Assembly: GCA_902790625.1 (NCBI GenBank)
Contig: CADASP010000005.1
Location: 186,001 to 250,000, forward strand
Origin: an uncultured Prevotellaceae bacterium
GTDB lineage: Bacteria; Bacteroidota; Bacteroidia; Bacteroidales; Bacteroidaceae
DNA length: 64,000 nt
Direction: 5' to 3'
Position numbers and translations under genes: made by a program. The notes beneath the pieces were generated by a model. The model was given only the letters and a program-made list of their open reading frames with translations. It was not told where the DNA came from and ran no database searches. Shown piece by piece: positions 9,103-17,758 of the stretch (within the stretch, counting starts at the first letter, position 1; the number at the start of each line of letters is the position of its first letter).

Positions 9103-9448
9103 CTATAAGGGGTGGCGGCGTGAGTGCCACCACGCGCAGCACGGCGGGCACCTGGCTCACCGGCTGCCACTGCGCCATGCCGGGCAACCAGCAGAGGGTG
9201 TCCTTGGTGACGCGGCCTTGGTAGATGAGGCGGGCCAGCTCCTTCTCGTCGAGGGGTCCACAAGCCTCGCCGTCGAGGGCCACGTAGTAGTTGCTAACTT
9301 GCGGCTGGGGCACCATCTGCATGCCACCGGGATACTGCATCTGCTGCATCTGCTGGTTCATGCTGGCCACCATCTGCTGGGCTATCTGAGCGCTCATGCC
9401 GAACTCCACGAGGCGGTCGAGCGAGAAGAAATTACTATCGTCGAGCAT
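9098..9448 (-). CDS. Small GYF_2 (DUF4339) domain protein
   Basis: A 116-residue protein: a short N-terminal helical part (LDRLVEFGMSAQIAQQMVASM), a Met/Gln-rich linker (about 28-45), and a GYF_2/DUF4339 domain (about 53-108) with YYVALDGEACGPLDEKELARL and a W-x-W core (LCWLPGMAQWQPV). GYF_2 domains are thought to bind proline-rich peptides. The same domain ends the neighbouring SPFH protein, whose tail is proline-rich, so the two could interact; this is inference. It is the last gene of a three-gene minus-strand operon, 52 bases after the SPFH gene, and its stop codon falls in a 9-base repeat array. Confidence 0.8.
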   Translation of the reverse strand: MLDDSNFFSLDRLVEFGMSAQIAQQMVASMNQQMQQMQYPGGMQMVPQPQVSNYYVALDGEACGPLDEKELARLIYQGRVTKDTLCWLPGMAQWQPVSQVPAVLRVVALTPPPLIV

Positions 9449-9500
9449 GATGTTTTGTTTATTGGATTAAAAAGGGAAATGAATTAACCTTAGCCTCATA

Positions 9501-10940
9501 TCAAGGCATAGGTGGGGGCATGGGAGCGCCGGCGGGTGGTGCTGGCGGCTGCTGAGGAGCGAAGGCGAAGGCCAGCTCGGGCATGTTCTGCGCCATTTCC
9601 CAGGCGGCCATGCCCTGCCGCCAGACGTAGGTCTGCGGCGTCAGGCTGCCATTCTGCACCAGTTGTGCCATTTGTTGGGAAGCGAAAGGCCCTGCCTGCT
9701 GTCCTCCGATGCTGACGAAGTACTGCACATTGGGCATGGGCGGTGGTGTGGCAGCTCCCGGCATGGGCGGCGGTGTGGCCCCCAGCTGCTGGTTGATTTG
9801 CTGCTGCCCAGCCTGCATTCCCTGCTGCATATACTGCCCCATGTTGTTCATCATGCCGGCCATCTGCTGACCCATAGCGCCGCCCATCATCATGCCGGCC
9901 ATCATGCCGGCGGCGTTCATGCCGCCACCGCCACTACCGTCGCCACTGCCGCCCATCTGGCCCATCTGGCCCAAACTCTCGGCACCGGCACGGAGCACGC
10001 TGGCCTGCTGGTCCAGTGCATGCGCACCGATGAACTGCGTCTCGGTCTGCAGCCGCTGGGCACGCTGAGCCTCCTCGCGCTGTATGCGCATCGTCTCCTC
10101 CATGTTCTTGCGGTTCAACTCCTGCGTATCATGCAGATTCTTGATGTTCACCTGAGCCTGTGCCTCCAGCGTCTGGGCCTGCAGTCCGGCGGTGAGGCGA
10201 TACACCTCCTGATAGTAGGGGCTGGTCTTGTCGATCTCCACGGTCGATATGTCGAGCACCTTCAGGTTCACGCCGAAGTCATCGCTCAACCGCTGCGCCA
10301 GTTTCGCCTGCACACTGTCGCTCACGGTCTCTATCTGCCGCTCCAGTTGGATGAGGGGGATACCAGCCTCCATGGGCATGTTGGTCACCACCTGTCGCAC
10401 ATGCTTGGAGATGGCGGCATTGATTTGTCGCTTAAAGTCGTCATGGTTGAAGTTCTGCAGACGGTTCAGCTTGATGAATCCCTCGTAGTCGGTGATGTTG
10501 AACGTCAGCGTTCCCCTCACGGCCACGGGCACGCCCTGGTCGGGCAGTCGGGGGTCGAAGACGTCGAAGTAGGGCACCCCGAAGCGTAGCTGGTTGTTCT
10601 GTTGCAGGTTGATGAAGTACACCTCGGCCTGGAAAGGCGAATCGCCGCCCCACAGCGTGCCCACGATGTTGGTGAGCACAGGGAAGTTCTTCGTCTTCAG
10701 CATGTCGTCGTAGGGCCCCACGATGAAGTCCTGCAGCATTCCGTTCTTCTGCTGATAGACGAAGACGGCCACCTCGCCATCCTTCACGCGCAGCGAGCTG
10801 TTCCAGCGGATGGCATTCTCGCGACTGGTGCTGTTAGCCTCCTGTCCGCCGGGTCGCCATTTCCACACGATATATTCCTGTTGGTCGCAGCGGATGACGT
10901 TCATCAGGCCGCCGCCTTTTCCTCTTCCAAAAAGTCCCAT
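9501..10940 (-). CDS. SPFH (stomatin/prohibitin-like) protein with C-terminal GYF_2 domain
   Basis: A 479-residue protein of the YdjI/virion-core-like SPFH group. After a Gly-rich N-terminus (MGLFGRGKGGG) comes an SPFH domain (about 15-235, with QEYIVWKWRPGG, DVFDPRLPDQGVPVAVRGTL and a VLDISTVEID segment). A helical coiled-coil arm spans about 235-305, and a Gly/Met/Gln-rich low-complexity region about 310-400. A GYF_2 domain follows (about 405-455, VSIGGQQAGPFASQQMAQL, TYVWRQGMAAWEM), then a proline-rich tail. No transmembrane helix is obvious. Relatives usually end in a zinc ribbon; here the zinc ribbon is in the upstream gene's product instead. The family probably scaffolds membrane-associated assemblies; its role here is unknown. 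Confidence 0.85.
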   Translation of the reverse strand: MGLFGRGKGGGLMNVIRCDQQEYIVWKWRPGGQEANSTSRENAIRWNSSLRVKDGEVAVFVYQQKNGMLQDFIVGPYDDMLKTKNFPVLTNIVGTLWGGDSPFQAEVYFINLQQNNQLRFGVPYFDVFDPRLPDQGVPVAVRGTLTFNITDYEGFIKLNRLQNFNHDDFKRQINAAISKHVRQVVTNMPMEAGIPLIQLERQIETVSDSVQAKLAQRLSDDFGVNLKVLDISTVEIDKTSPYYQEVYRLTAGLQAQTLEAQAQVNIKNLHDTQELNRKNMEETMRIQREEAQRAQRLQTETQFIGAHALDQQASVLRAGAESLGQMGQMGGSGDGSGGGGMNAAGMMAGMMMGGAMGQQMAGMMNNMGQYMQQGMQAGQQQINQQLGATPPPMPGAATPPPMPNVQYFVSIGGQQAGPFASQQMAQLVQNGSLTPQTYVWRQGMAAWEMAQNMPELAFAFAPQQPPAPPAGAPMPPPMP

Positions 10941-10989
10941 AATATATAACAGGTATTAGTGCTTATCTTCTGTTGTTTCTTCACTCTTG

Positions 10990-11922
10990 CTACTCCTTGT
11001 CGGTGAAGAAGGGGTGGCCATAGAACTTCTCGATGGCATCCTTGTTATTCACATAGAACCACGACAGTTTTTCTACGAAGTTATCGGCAGCTTTTTCAAA
11101 GGCTTGTTTCTTCTGCTTCTCGTAGTCGCTGTACTCGTTGTTGGTCACCCACACCAGTTCGTTGTAGCCATAGAGCTTTTTCTCGAAGTTCTCCACGCTG
11201 ATTTCATCTTCTTTCAGGTCTTCGAGTTTCTGCATCAGCTCGGTATACTGTTTGTCGCATTTCTCGTCGTCGCCCGACGATGATATCACGCCGATGATTC
11301 CTAAGATGACAAATATTCCAATGGAGATAAGGCACCCTTTCGTCCATCCGCTGCCGCTCTTACCGCTGCTCTTCAATGCTTTGATGCGGGCTTCAGCCTC
11401 CATGCGCTTCATTTTCTGCTCTTCCTCCTGCTGTTTGTCGGCCTTCACCTTAGCCTCGTCTATTTCTTTTTGCACCTCTTCCAGCAGGGCTTTCACCTTG
11501 GTGTTCTCTCCATAGAGTGTCATGGCGCGCCGGCGCTGCTCTTCGAGCGTGGCAATCACCATGGGCATGGCCTGAACGGAGCAACTCTTCAGCTGTGCCA
11601 CTCCACGGTTCATCTGCTCAATGAGGAAGTCCAGCTCCATGTTGTGCGTGTCTTTCAGGTTCACCACGTTGCCGCATGAGGGGCAGATGCCAGTGAGTGC
11701 CGGCAGGATTTCGCCACAGGCGGGACACTTGTGCACCTTTGGAGCCTTGGCCTGCTGCTCTTTTCGCAACTCCTGTATACGCGCATCGAGGAGCACGTCG
11801 ACAGTATCCTCGTCGATGCCCTCCTGCATGGCAATGCGTTTAATCACTTGGCGCTCCTTATCGGTGATGATACCATCAACGAGCGACGCCTTGATAATCT
11901 CTTCTAATTTCTCTGAGAACAT
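10990..11922 (-). CDS. Zinc-ribbon, coiled-coil membrane protein
   Basis: I do not recognise a named family for the whole 310-residue protein. Residues 1-50 form an acidic helical segment (LVDGIITDKERQVIKRIA) resembling TerB-like or SHOCT-like N-termini. Cys66, Cys69, Cys80 and Cys83 form a zinc ribbon (KCPACG, CPSCG). A charged coiled coil covers about 115-190, and GCLISIGIFVILGIIGVI (about 200-220) is one transmembrane helix. A charged C-terminal domain with WFYVNNKDAIEKFYGHPFF ends the protein. It is the first gene of the operon with the SPFH and GYF_2 genes, 49 bases upstream of the former, and is therefore probably part of the same membrane complex. Confidence 0.72.
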   Translation of the reverse strand: MFSEKLEEIIKASLVDGIITDKERQVIKRIAMQEGIDEDTVDVLLDARIQELRKEQQAKAPKVHKCPACGEILPALTGICPSCGNVVNLKDTHNMELDFLIEQMNRGVAQLKSCSVQAMPMVIATLEEQRRRAMTLYGENTKVKALLEEVQKEIDEAKVKADKQQEEEQKMKRMEAEARIKALKSSGKSGSGWTKGCLISIGIFVILGIIGVISSSGDDEKCDKQYTELMQKLEDLKEDEISVENFEKKLYGYNELVWVTNNEYSDYEKQKKQAFEKAADNFVEKLSWFYVNNKDAIEKFYGHPFFTDKE

Positions 11923-12038
11923 TTTACTGATGTTTTAATTCTGCAATGTGGTCTTTAACCCCTACCCCGCTCACCTCCGCGCCGAAGGCAGAGGTTGGAT
12001 AGTTCTCATATCGTTTTCACTCAACGAAAAGAGCGCTG

Positions 12039-12070
12039 CAAAGATAAGAAGAAAAATACGAAACGCCAAA
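12039..12070 (-). promoter_or_regulatory. Promoter of the zinc-ribbon/SPFH/GYF_2 operon
   Basis: On the minus strand TATCTTTG (12046-12039) lies 20 bases downstream of TTTG (12070-12067), a full consensus match. The leader to the ATG at 11922 is about 110 bases. Confidence 0.75.
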
Positions 12071-12199
12071 CATATTCCCCGTTTTTTTCCCAAAGCCATC
12101 GCAGCACGGGGCGCAAAGCCCCCTCCTTTTTCTCCTGCTTGTCTGGATTTGCCGCTTATCCCCTTTCAACCACACTGTTCGAAAAAAGCTGTTCGTTTT

Positions 12200-12231
12200 T
12201 TTGCCATTTTCAGGAATAATGCTTATCTTTG
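12200..12231 (+). promoter_or_regulatory. Promoter of the 153-residue protein gene
   Basis: TTTG at 12200-12203 and TATCTTTG at 12224-12231 are 20 bases apart. The predicted leader to the ATG at 12386 is about 150 bases, unusually long here. Confidence 0.75.
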
Positions 12232-12385
12232 CACACAAATTGCGTGAAACGGAAGCCAACGCTCTTTCTGGCAGAGACGCCACCGAATTCAGCAGCGTAG
12301 GCGGCAGCGACATGAAATATGGCGGCAGCGACAAGGACCACGAAGGTGGCGTAAGGTAAGCAAATAAATCACGACAGATACAACC

Positions 12386-12847
12386 ATGCAAGAAAACATA
12401 TCACCCCGACAGCTCTGCAAACAGAAGGAGCAGGAGCTGCTCAGCAAGTATTTCGGCCATCTGGTGCACGAGGCCGCCATCGAGCGCCCTGAGACCATCG
12501 GCAACTACACACAGGACCTGCCTTTGAAGATAGAGGCCGAATACCGTGCTTATCTGGAAGAGCTGTGGCCGCAGGTGGCACCAGAGCAGCTACGAGGCAC
12601 GCCGCTGGTACTGGAAGAGGAAAAACTGCGCCAACTGATGACTGAAGACGACCGCGAGGCCATCGCCACTGCTCACCATGACGCCACACGCCGCACGCTG
12701 TGGGAGCGCATCACGCAGACGAACCATAAGGACGTGGCCTACTACAAAGGGCTGCTGCAGGAATACACCCGCGATCTGCTCTTGGTGATGCGCGAAGACT
12801 TCCTCGAAGAGGTCGAGGGTCACGACATCAACAACAAGTCGTTCTGA
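12386..12847 (+). CDS. Small soluble helical protein, unknown function
   Basis: The 153-residue product is not recognised. It is rich in Glu, Arg, Leu and Gln, predicted helical, with no signal peptide, membrane segment or cysteine cluster (one Cys near residue 11). Notable segments are KEQELLSKYFGHLVHEAAIE near the N-terminus and YKGLLQEYTRDLLLVMREDF near the C-terminus. It has a good promoter and a long leader, and codon use is like the neighbours, so it is probably expressed. The next gene downstream has its own promoter element, so this gene is likely a single transcription unit. Confidence 0.7.
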   Translation: MQENISPRQLCKQKEQELLSKYFGHLVHEAAIERPETIGNYTQDLPLKIEAEYRAYLEELWPQVAPEQLRGTPLVLEEEKLRQLMTEDDREAIATAHHDATRRTLWERITQTNHKDVAYYKGLLQEYTRDLLLVMREDFLEEVEGHDINNKSF

Positions 12848-13045
12848 TGGCGAACGAGACAAACAGATACAGCTCGGTTGTCTTTTGTTTTAACAACGAA
12901 TTTTACGAATTAAACGAATTCCATGCGGTTTGTTGACTCAAATTGTCTTACAAGGCCATGGCAAGGGGGGCCTGCCACGATTCCTTTTTAGGCGCAATTT
13001 TTTCGTTTTGACACGCAGACCTCATGTTATTTCAACTATTTTGCG

Positions 13046-13053
13046 TATTTTTG
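13046..13053 (+). promoter_or_regulatory. -7 element upstream of the histidine kinase
   Basis: TATTTTTG matches TAnnTTTG; no convincing TTTG was found 19-21 bases upstream. It would place the transcript start near 13060, which supports the ATG at 13074 over the ATG at 12930. Confidence 0.5.
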
Positions 13054-13073
13054 CATTGTTTTTTAGCAGAAGC

Positions 13074-14138
13074 ATGCAAGAGTATCAAGGTCATCGACAT
13101 CTGTTTAGTCGAAAAGCAACGTCAAACCGACATCTATGGCTCGGCATCATCGGGGCTTTGGTGATGGTCTATCCCAACCTGGTGTACATTCCGTGGCACA
13201 TGGAATGGCCTTGCGTGCAAGAGCACCTCTGGCTCTATTGGGGTTTCCACGTCTTCCGTTTTGTCTACTTTGCCGCTCTCATCCTGCTTGTCTACCGGCT
13301 CAACATCATCAAGGGCTTGTCGATGGGTCGCCGGCTGGCGGTGAGCATCGGCGTGTCGGCCGTGGCCTACGGGGTGTTTGCTTCCATCAGCTATGCGCTC
13401 TCCGAGTACGGCGTTTACGACAAGATAGGCAGCATGCTCATCCTGAAGTTTGTGGTGATATGCAGCCTCGGCATGCTGACGGGCCACATCGCCCTGCTCA
13501 GCGAGGAGCGTGCGCGCATGACATCAGAGGTGGAGCGTCTGCGCACGGAGAACCTGCAGAGCCAGTGCGCAGCGCTGGTGAGCCAGGTGAACCCCCACTT
13601 CTTCTTCAACTCGCTGAGCGGCATCGCCTCGCTGGTGCGCAGTGGCGACACGAAGCGCACGCTGGAGTACATCGACGAGTTGTCGGACGTGTTCCGCTAT
13701 ACCCTACAGAGCAGCGACAAGGGGATGGTGCCCCTAAGCAGCGAGCTCGACTTCGCCGAGTCGTTCCGCTATGTACTCGAGGTGCGCTATGCAGGCAAGC
13801 TGACCTTCGACATCCATATCGACAACCAACAAAAAACTCAATATATGCTCCCCGTGCTCACGCTGTTGCCATTGATTGAGAACGTCATCGTGCACAACTG
13901 CATCGACTCAGCGCACACCATGACGGTCTCCATCGGCATTAATGAGCACGGGGAACTGGTGGTAAGCAATCCCCTGCATCCCAAGCAGCAGCAGCCGCTG
14001 ACCAACGGCACCGGCTTGAAGAATCTCTCCAACCGCCTGGAGCTGATGTGCGGGCGCCGCCTAAGGATGGAATGCAACGACGAACACTTCACGGTGTATG
14101 TACCGATGAAGGGTGGAGGGTTGAAGGTTGAAAGTTGA
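13074..14138 (+). CDS. LytS/YehU-type membrane sensor histidine kinase
   Basis: The 354-residue protein has four predicted transmembrane helices in its first 150 residues (for example LWLGIIGALVMVYPNLVYI and VYFAALILLVYRL), then a coiled linker. A His_kinase (PF06580-type) domain follows, with NPHFFFNSLSGIASLV (phosphoacceptor candidate His175), and an HATPase-like end containing LPLIENVIVHN and NGTGLKNLSNRLELM. The in-frame ATG at 12930 is rejected because it lies upstream of the promoter element. The last residues, GGGLKVES, and the stop codon are encoded by the first units of the heptamer array that fills the gap to the response regulator, so the native C-terminus may have been shorter or altered. 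It is paired with the LytTR regulator. Confidence 0.9.
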   Translation: MQEYQGHRHLFSRKATSNRHLWLGIIGALVMVYPNLVYIPWHMEWPCVQEHLWLYWGFHVFRFVYFAALILLVYRLNIIKGLSMGRRLAVSIGVSAVAYGVFASISYALSEYGVYDKIGSMLILKFVVICSLGMLTGHIALLSEERARMTSEVERLRTENLQSQCAALVSQVNPHFFFNSLSGIASLVRSGDTKRTLEYIDELSDVFRYTLQSSDKGMVPLSSELDFAESFRYVLEVRYAGKLTFDIHIDNQQKTQYMLPVLTLLPLIENVIVHNCIDSAHTMTVSIGINEHGELVVSNPLHPKQQQPLTNGTGLKNLSNRLELMCGRRLRMECNDEHFTVYVPMKGGGLKVES

Positions 14139-14324
14139 AGGTGGAGGGTTAAAGGAGGAGGGTTGAAGGAGGATAGATAAGAGGTGAAGGATGAGGGTTG
14201 GAAGTGGATTATTGAAGGATAAAGGTTAAAGGATATTGGATATTATTGGTTAATGGTCAATGGTTAATGGTTAACGGTTATTGGTTATTGGTTATTGTTT
14301 AACGGTTATTGTTTAACGGTTATT
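14112..14324. repeat. Thirty-unit heptamer array between kinase and regulator genes
   Basis: Nineteen 7-base units (first GGTGGAG, GGTTGAA, GGTTGAA) run from 14112 to 14244. After a 3-base slip, eleven more (GGTTAAT to GGTTATT) run from 14248 to 14324. The unit sequence drifts along the array while the period stays 7. The kinase stop codon (14136-14138) lies in the fourth unit and the regulator ATG is 8 bases past the end. Confidence 0.92.
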
Positions 14325-14331
14325 GTGAGAA

Positions 14332-15087
14332 ATGCGAGTACTGATAGTCGAAGATGAGACCTCCAGCTACGAAAACCTGCTGAGCATTCTGCGGGAAGTG
14401 GCCCCCGACACCGAGGTGGTGGGCAACACTGAGAGCGTGGCTGCCACCGTGCGCTGGCTCAACGAGAACGTCAGCCCCGACCTCATCTTCATGGACATCC
14501 ACCTGTCGGACGATTCTGCCTTTGCCATCTTCAGCCAGACGGAGGTGACAGTACCCATCGTTTTCACCACGGCCTACGACCAATATGCCCTCGACGCCTT
14601 CCACGTCAACAGCATCGAATACCTGCTGAAGCCCATCAAAGCCAAGGACGTGGCACGGGCCATCGACAAGTTTCGATTGCTGAGCCATATCGACCTGTCG
14701 GCATACCTCTCGCGGATGGAGTCGCTAACGCCTGAGCCCCACTGGCAGAGCCGTCTGCTCGTGCCCTATCGCGACATGCTCGTGCCAGTGAACGTGGCCG
14801 ACATCTGCTTCATCTACTCTTCCGAGAAGAACACCACCATCGGCCTGAAGAGCGGCGAGCAGCTGGCCTATCACAAGTCGCTCGAGTCTATCCTTTCCAC
14901 CCTCGACCCCCATCAGTTCTTCCGTGCCAACAAGCAGTTTGCCATCAACCGCGACAGCGTGCAGAAAATCACCGTCTGGTTCGACAGCCGACTGCTGCTC
15001 ACGCTCGTCACCAACACGCCCGAGGACCTCTTCATCAGTAAGAACCGGGCAGCCGAGTTCAAGCAGTGGATGACGGGAAGGAGGTGA
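14332..15087 (+). CDS. LytTR-family response regulator
   Basis: A 251-residue cytoplasmic regulator. The receiver domain (about 1-120) has acidic residues in VEDE, the phosphoacceptor Asp55 in LIFMDIHLSDD, and the conserved Lys in YLLKPIKAKD. A LytTR DNA-binding domain follows (about 140-245; LVPYRDMLVPVNVADICFIY, FFRANKQFAINRDSV). It is the partner of the kinase upstream; such pairs in Bacteroidales often control surface or stress genes, but the regulon is not evident. Its TGA stop (15085-15087) lies in the first unit of another heptamer array. Confidence 0.93.
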   Translation: MRVLIVEDETSSYENLLSILREVAPDTEVVGNTESVAATVRWLNENVSPDLIFMDIHLSDDSAFAIFSQTEVTVPIVFTTAYDQYALDAFHVNSIEYLLKPIKAKDVARAIDKFRLLSHIDLSAYLSRMESLTPEPHWQSRLLVPYRDMLVPVNVADICFIYSSEKNTTIGLKSGEQLAYHKSLESILSTLDPHQFFRANKQFAINRDSVQKITVWFDSRLLLTLVTNTPEDLFISKNRAAEFKQWMTGRR

Positions 15088-15147
15088 GAAGTGAGAGGTG
15101 AGAAATGAGAAGCATTCGTAATTCGTAATTAACCATTCGTAATTAAC
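15083..15147. repeat. Heptamer array between the regulator and GH9 genes
   Basis: Four units of the GGTGAGA type (15083-15110) are followed after CATTCGT-like phasing by five units of the ATTCGTA/ATTAACC type (15114-15147). The array overlaps the upstream stop codon and abuts the ATG of the GH9 gene. Confidence 0.85.
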
Positions 15148-17748
15148 ATGAAGCATTTATTATCAGCTGCGATCATCTTTGCATTCAGCGCTTCGGCTAT
15201 GGCGCAGGACCTGAAGCTGAACGACCTGGAGTATTTCGAGCGCCAGGGCGTTAACGTGCTGGTGTTTAGCAACCCTTTCAACGGAGGTTTCAACGACGAG
15301 AAGAACTCGGGCATCGAGGTCATCCATCATGGCGTGCGCACCATCCAGGGCGGAGCGGTGAGGCTGAACAAGACGCCAGAGCAATGGGACCTGGTGCCGA
15401 AGATGTCCAGCCGCAAGGTGGACCGCGAAAAGGGGAGCATCGAGGTGACGATGCGCTACGACGACTACGACTTCGACAGCCGCGTGGTGGTCACGGCCAA
15501 GGGCAAGGCGGTGGAGATTGCCGTCTGGCTCGACAAGCCGGTGCCACAGAAGCTGGCAGGCGAGGCGGGCTTCAACCTGGAGTTCCTGCCCTCGCAGTAC
15601 TGGCTGAAGACGTTCACCATGGACGGACGCCTGAACCGATTCCCTCGCTATGCCACCAGCCAGACCGTCACGCGGCCGAATGCTGAGAAGCCCCGCCAGT
15701 TCAAGGGTTTCAAGACCTACGACGACCGAGGCACCGACCGCTTCGTAGACCCCTGCCCCCTGGAGACAGGCCACCGCATCATCATGGCTGCCGACGCCCC
15801 CGAGCGCATGATACGCATCAGCAGCGACGATGCCGAGCTGCAGCTCTACGACGGCCGCATACTGGCACAGAACGGATGGTTCGTGCTGCGCAGCGTGCTG
15901 CCAACGGGCAAGACGGGCAAGGTGGTGACCTGGACGGTGGAGCCGCACGCCATCCCCGGCTGGATACGCGAGCCCAACATCGGGTTCTCGCAGATTGGCT
16001 ACGTGCCCGACCAGCCGAAGGTAGCCGTCATCGAGCTCGACAAGCTCGACCGCCCGCTGGCGTCGGCCACGCTCTTCCGCATCAACGACGACGGCAGCAC
16101 GGAGCAGGCATTCAAGGGCGACATCAAGTCGTGGGGCGCGTACTATAAATATAATTATGTGAAGTTCGACTTCACGAGTGTCAGGAAGCCCGGCATCTAC
16201 TACATCCAGTATGGCGAGAGCAAGACGAACAACTTTCTCATCGACGAGCATGTCTACGACAAGATTACCGATGCCACGACCGACGTGTGGGTGCCCATCC
16301 ACATGAACCACATGTACGTCACCGAAGGCTACCGCACCTGGCATGGCGAGCCATTCAAGGAAGGCTATCTGCAAGCCCCCGAGAGCGACCATTTCGACCT
16401 GCACCGCCAGGGTGCCCAGACCGACACGAAGTACAAGCCGCTGGAGCTTATCCCCGGCCTAAACATCGGCGGGTTCTTCGATGCCGGCGACTTCGACATC
16501 GAGACGGGCTCAAACATCAATGTGGTGCAGAACTTCATCCGCACCTGGGAGCTGTTCAAGCCCCAGCGCGACGAGACGTTCGTCAGCCAGCAGCAGCGCT
16601 ACGTGGAGTTGCACCGCCCCGACGGCGTGCCCGACATCCTGCAGTTCATCGAGCACGGCACGCTGAACTTGGTGGCCCAGGCCGAACAGATAGGACACAT
16701 GGCCTCTACGCTCTCCAACTCGGTGCTCGACAACTACCACCACCTTGGCGATGCCGCCTCCATCACCGACGGGCTGCACTACGACCCGCAGCTGAAACCA
16801 TACGAGGTGTCGGCCGACGGCAAGCGCAGTGGCACCCCCGACGACATGTGGGCTTTCACCACGCGCAACCCCAGCCTCGACTTCCAAGCCGCCACCATGT
16901 TTGCTGCCGCCAGCCGCGCCCTGGCGGGATACAACGACGACCTGGCCCAGCGCGCACTACAACAGTCGAAGCGACTGATGCAGGAGGCCACCAACCTGAT
17001 GGGGCAGCGACGCGGGCAGCGCACCGACGCACAGGCCGAGGCCGATGCCAACTGGCTCACCGGCAACAGCGATGGCAACGCCAACGCTAACCGCCGACAG
17101 GCACGCGCGCGCAACAATCGTGGCGACCTGGGCACGAACCTGCAGCTCTATGCCTCGACCAAGGAAAAGCAGTATCTCGACCATTTCATGGAGCAGATTT
17201 GGACGGCCCTCGATCGCAACGTGGCAAACACCATGCAGACGGCGCTCGATGCCGTGCCCTACATGGACGAGGCCTACAAGAAGAAGCTGCGACCCTACGT
17301 TGAGAAATACCATAACTACATACTTGGCTTTGATGCGCAGAACCCCTACGGCGTGCCCATCGGCCTGGGCAACTGGGCAGGCGTGAATGCCGTGCTGAAC
17401 TTCGGCATGACCGTCTGCTTCGCCCACCTCTACTATCCCGACATCATCGGCAAGGACGAGGCCTACCGCGTTGCCAACTGGCTCTACGGCTGCCACCCCT
17501 ACCACAACTACTCGTTTGTGGCCGTGGTGGGTGCCACCCGTCCGAAGCAGGTGTTCTACGGCAACAACCGCGCCGACTTCTCGTTCATCCCCGGAAACGT
17601 GGCACCAGGTCTGCTGTTCCGCAAACCCGACCATTTCGAGAACTACGACGACTGGCCCTTCCTCTGGGGACAAAACGAGGGCACCATCGCCGGCAACACC
17701 CAGTACATCATCTTCGCCTCGGCACTCAAAGCTGTGGTGAGGGAGTGA
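15148..17748 (+). CDS. Secreted glycoside hydrolase family 9 protein
   Basis: An 866-residue secreted enzyme, probably an endoglucanase or related beta-glucan hydrolase. A signal peptide ends at SAMAQ. A beta-rich N-terminal region of about 270 residues precedes a CelD_N-like Ig domain (starting FSQIGYVPDQPKVAVI, about 287-375) and the (alpha/alpha)6 GH9 domain (about 385-865). The catalytic-base motif GGFFDAGDFD has DAGD at 445-448, and the likely acid Glu844 is in GQNEGTIAGNTQYI. The usual H/N-rich loop is present in altered form (GCHPYHNYSFVAVVGA). A basic Arg/Asn/Ala-rich stretch near 620-655 looks like an inserted linker. Substrate is not predictable. Confidence 0.9.
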   Translation: MKHLLSAAIIFAFSASAMAQDLKLNDLEYFERQGVNVLVFSNPFNGGFNDEKNSGIEVIHHGVRTIQGGAVRLNKTPEQWDLVPKMSSRKVDREKGSIEVTMRYDDYDFDSRVVVTAKGKAVEIAVWLDKPVPQKLAGEAGFNLEFLPSQYWLKTFTMDGRLNRFPRYATSQTVTRPNAEKPRQFKGFKTYDDRGTDRFVDPCPLETGHRIIMAADAPERMIRISSDDAELQLYDGRILAQNGWFVLRSVLPTGKTGKVVTWTVEPHAIPGWIREPNIGFSQIGYVPDQPKVAVIELDKLDRPLASATLFRINDDGSTEQAFKGDIKSWGAYYKYNYVKFDFTSVRKPGIYYIQYGESKTNNFLIDEHVYDKITDATTDVWVPIHMNHMYVTEGYRTWHGEPFKEGYLQAPESDHFDLHRQGAQTDTKYKPLELIPGLNIGGFFDAGDFDIETGSNINVVQNFIRTWELFKPQRDETFVSQQQRYVELHRPDGVPDILQFIEHGTLNLVAQAEQIGHMASTLSNSVLDNYHHLGDAASITDGLHYDPQLKPYEVSADGKRSGTPDDMWAFTTRNPSLDFQAATMFAAASRALAGYNDDLAQRALQQSKRLMQEATNLMGQRRGQRTDAQAEADANWLTGNSDGNANANRRQARARNNRGDLGTNLQLYASTKEKQYLDHFMEQIWTALDRNVANTMQTALDAVPYMDEAYKKKLRPYVEKYHNYILGFDAQNPYGVPIGLGNWAGVNAVLNFGMTVCFAHLYYPDIIGKDEAYRVANWLYGCHPYHNYSFVAVVGATRPKQVFYGNNRADFSFIPGNVAPGLLFRKPDHFENYDDWPFLWGQNEGTIAGNTQYIIFASALKAVVRE

Positions 17749-17758
17749 TGAGCTGTTT

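Larger units (their letters stand above)
11923..12385. other. 463-base gap with divergent promoters
   Basis: The gap holds the minus-strand promoter at 12039-12070 and the plus-strand promoter at 12200-12231. Downstream of the latter a short open frame (about 12240-12359) contains two copies of a GGSD tetrapeptide, but it has only a TTG start at the expected transcription start and is not called as a gene. Confidence 0.6.

Noticed and set aside
8997..9224. Plus-strand frame with repeated IRS/QSIRS motif
   Set aside because: It is the 9-base array read as three codons per unit and lies antisense to the GYF_2 gene.
12240..12359. Possible 39-residue peptide with two GGSD copies, reminiscent of a peptide precursor
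   Set aside because: The only start is a TTG at the expected transcription start, there is no Cys or modification gene nearby, and it ends before the real gene.
12930..13073. Longer N-terminus for the histidine kinase
   Set aside because: The upstream ATG precedes the -7 element at 13046, and the extra residues lack family resemblance.
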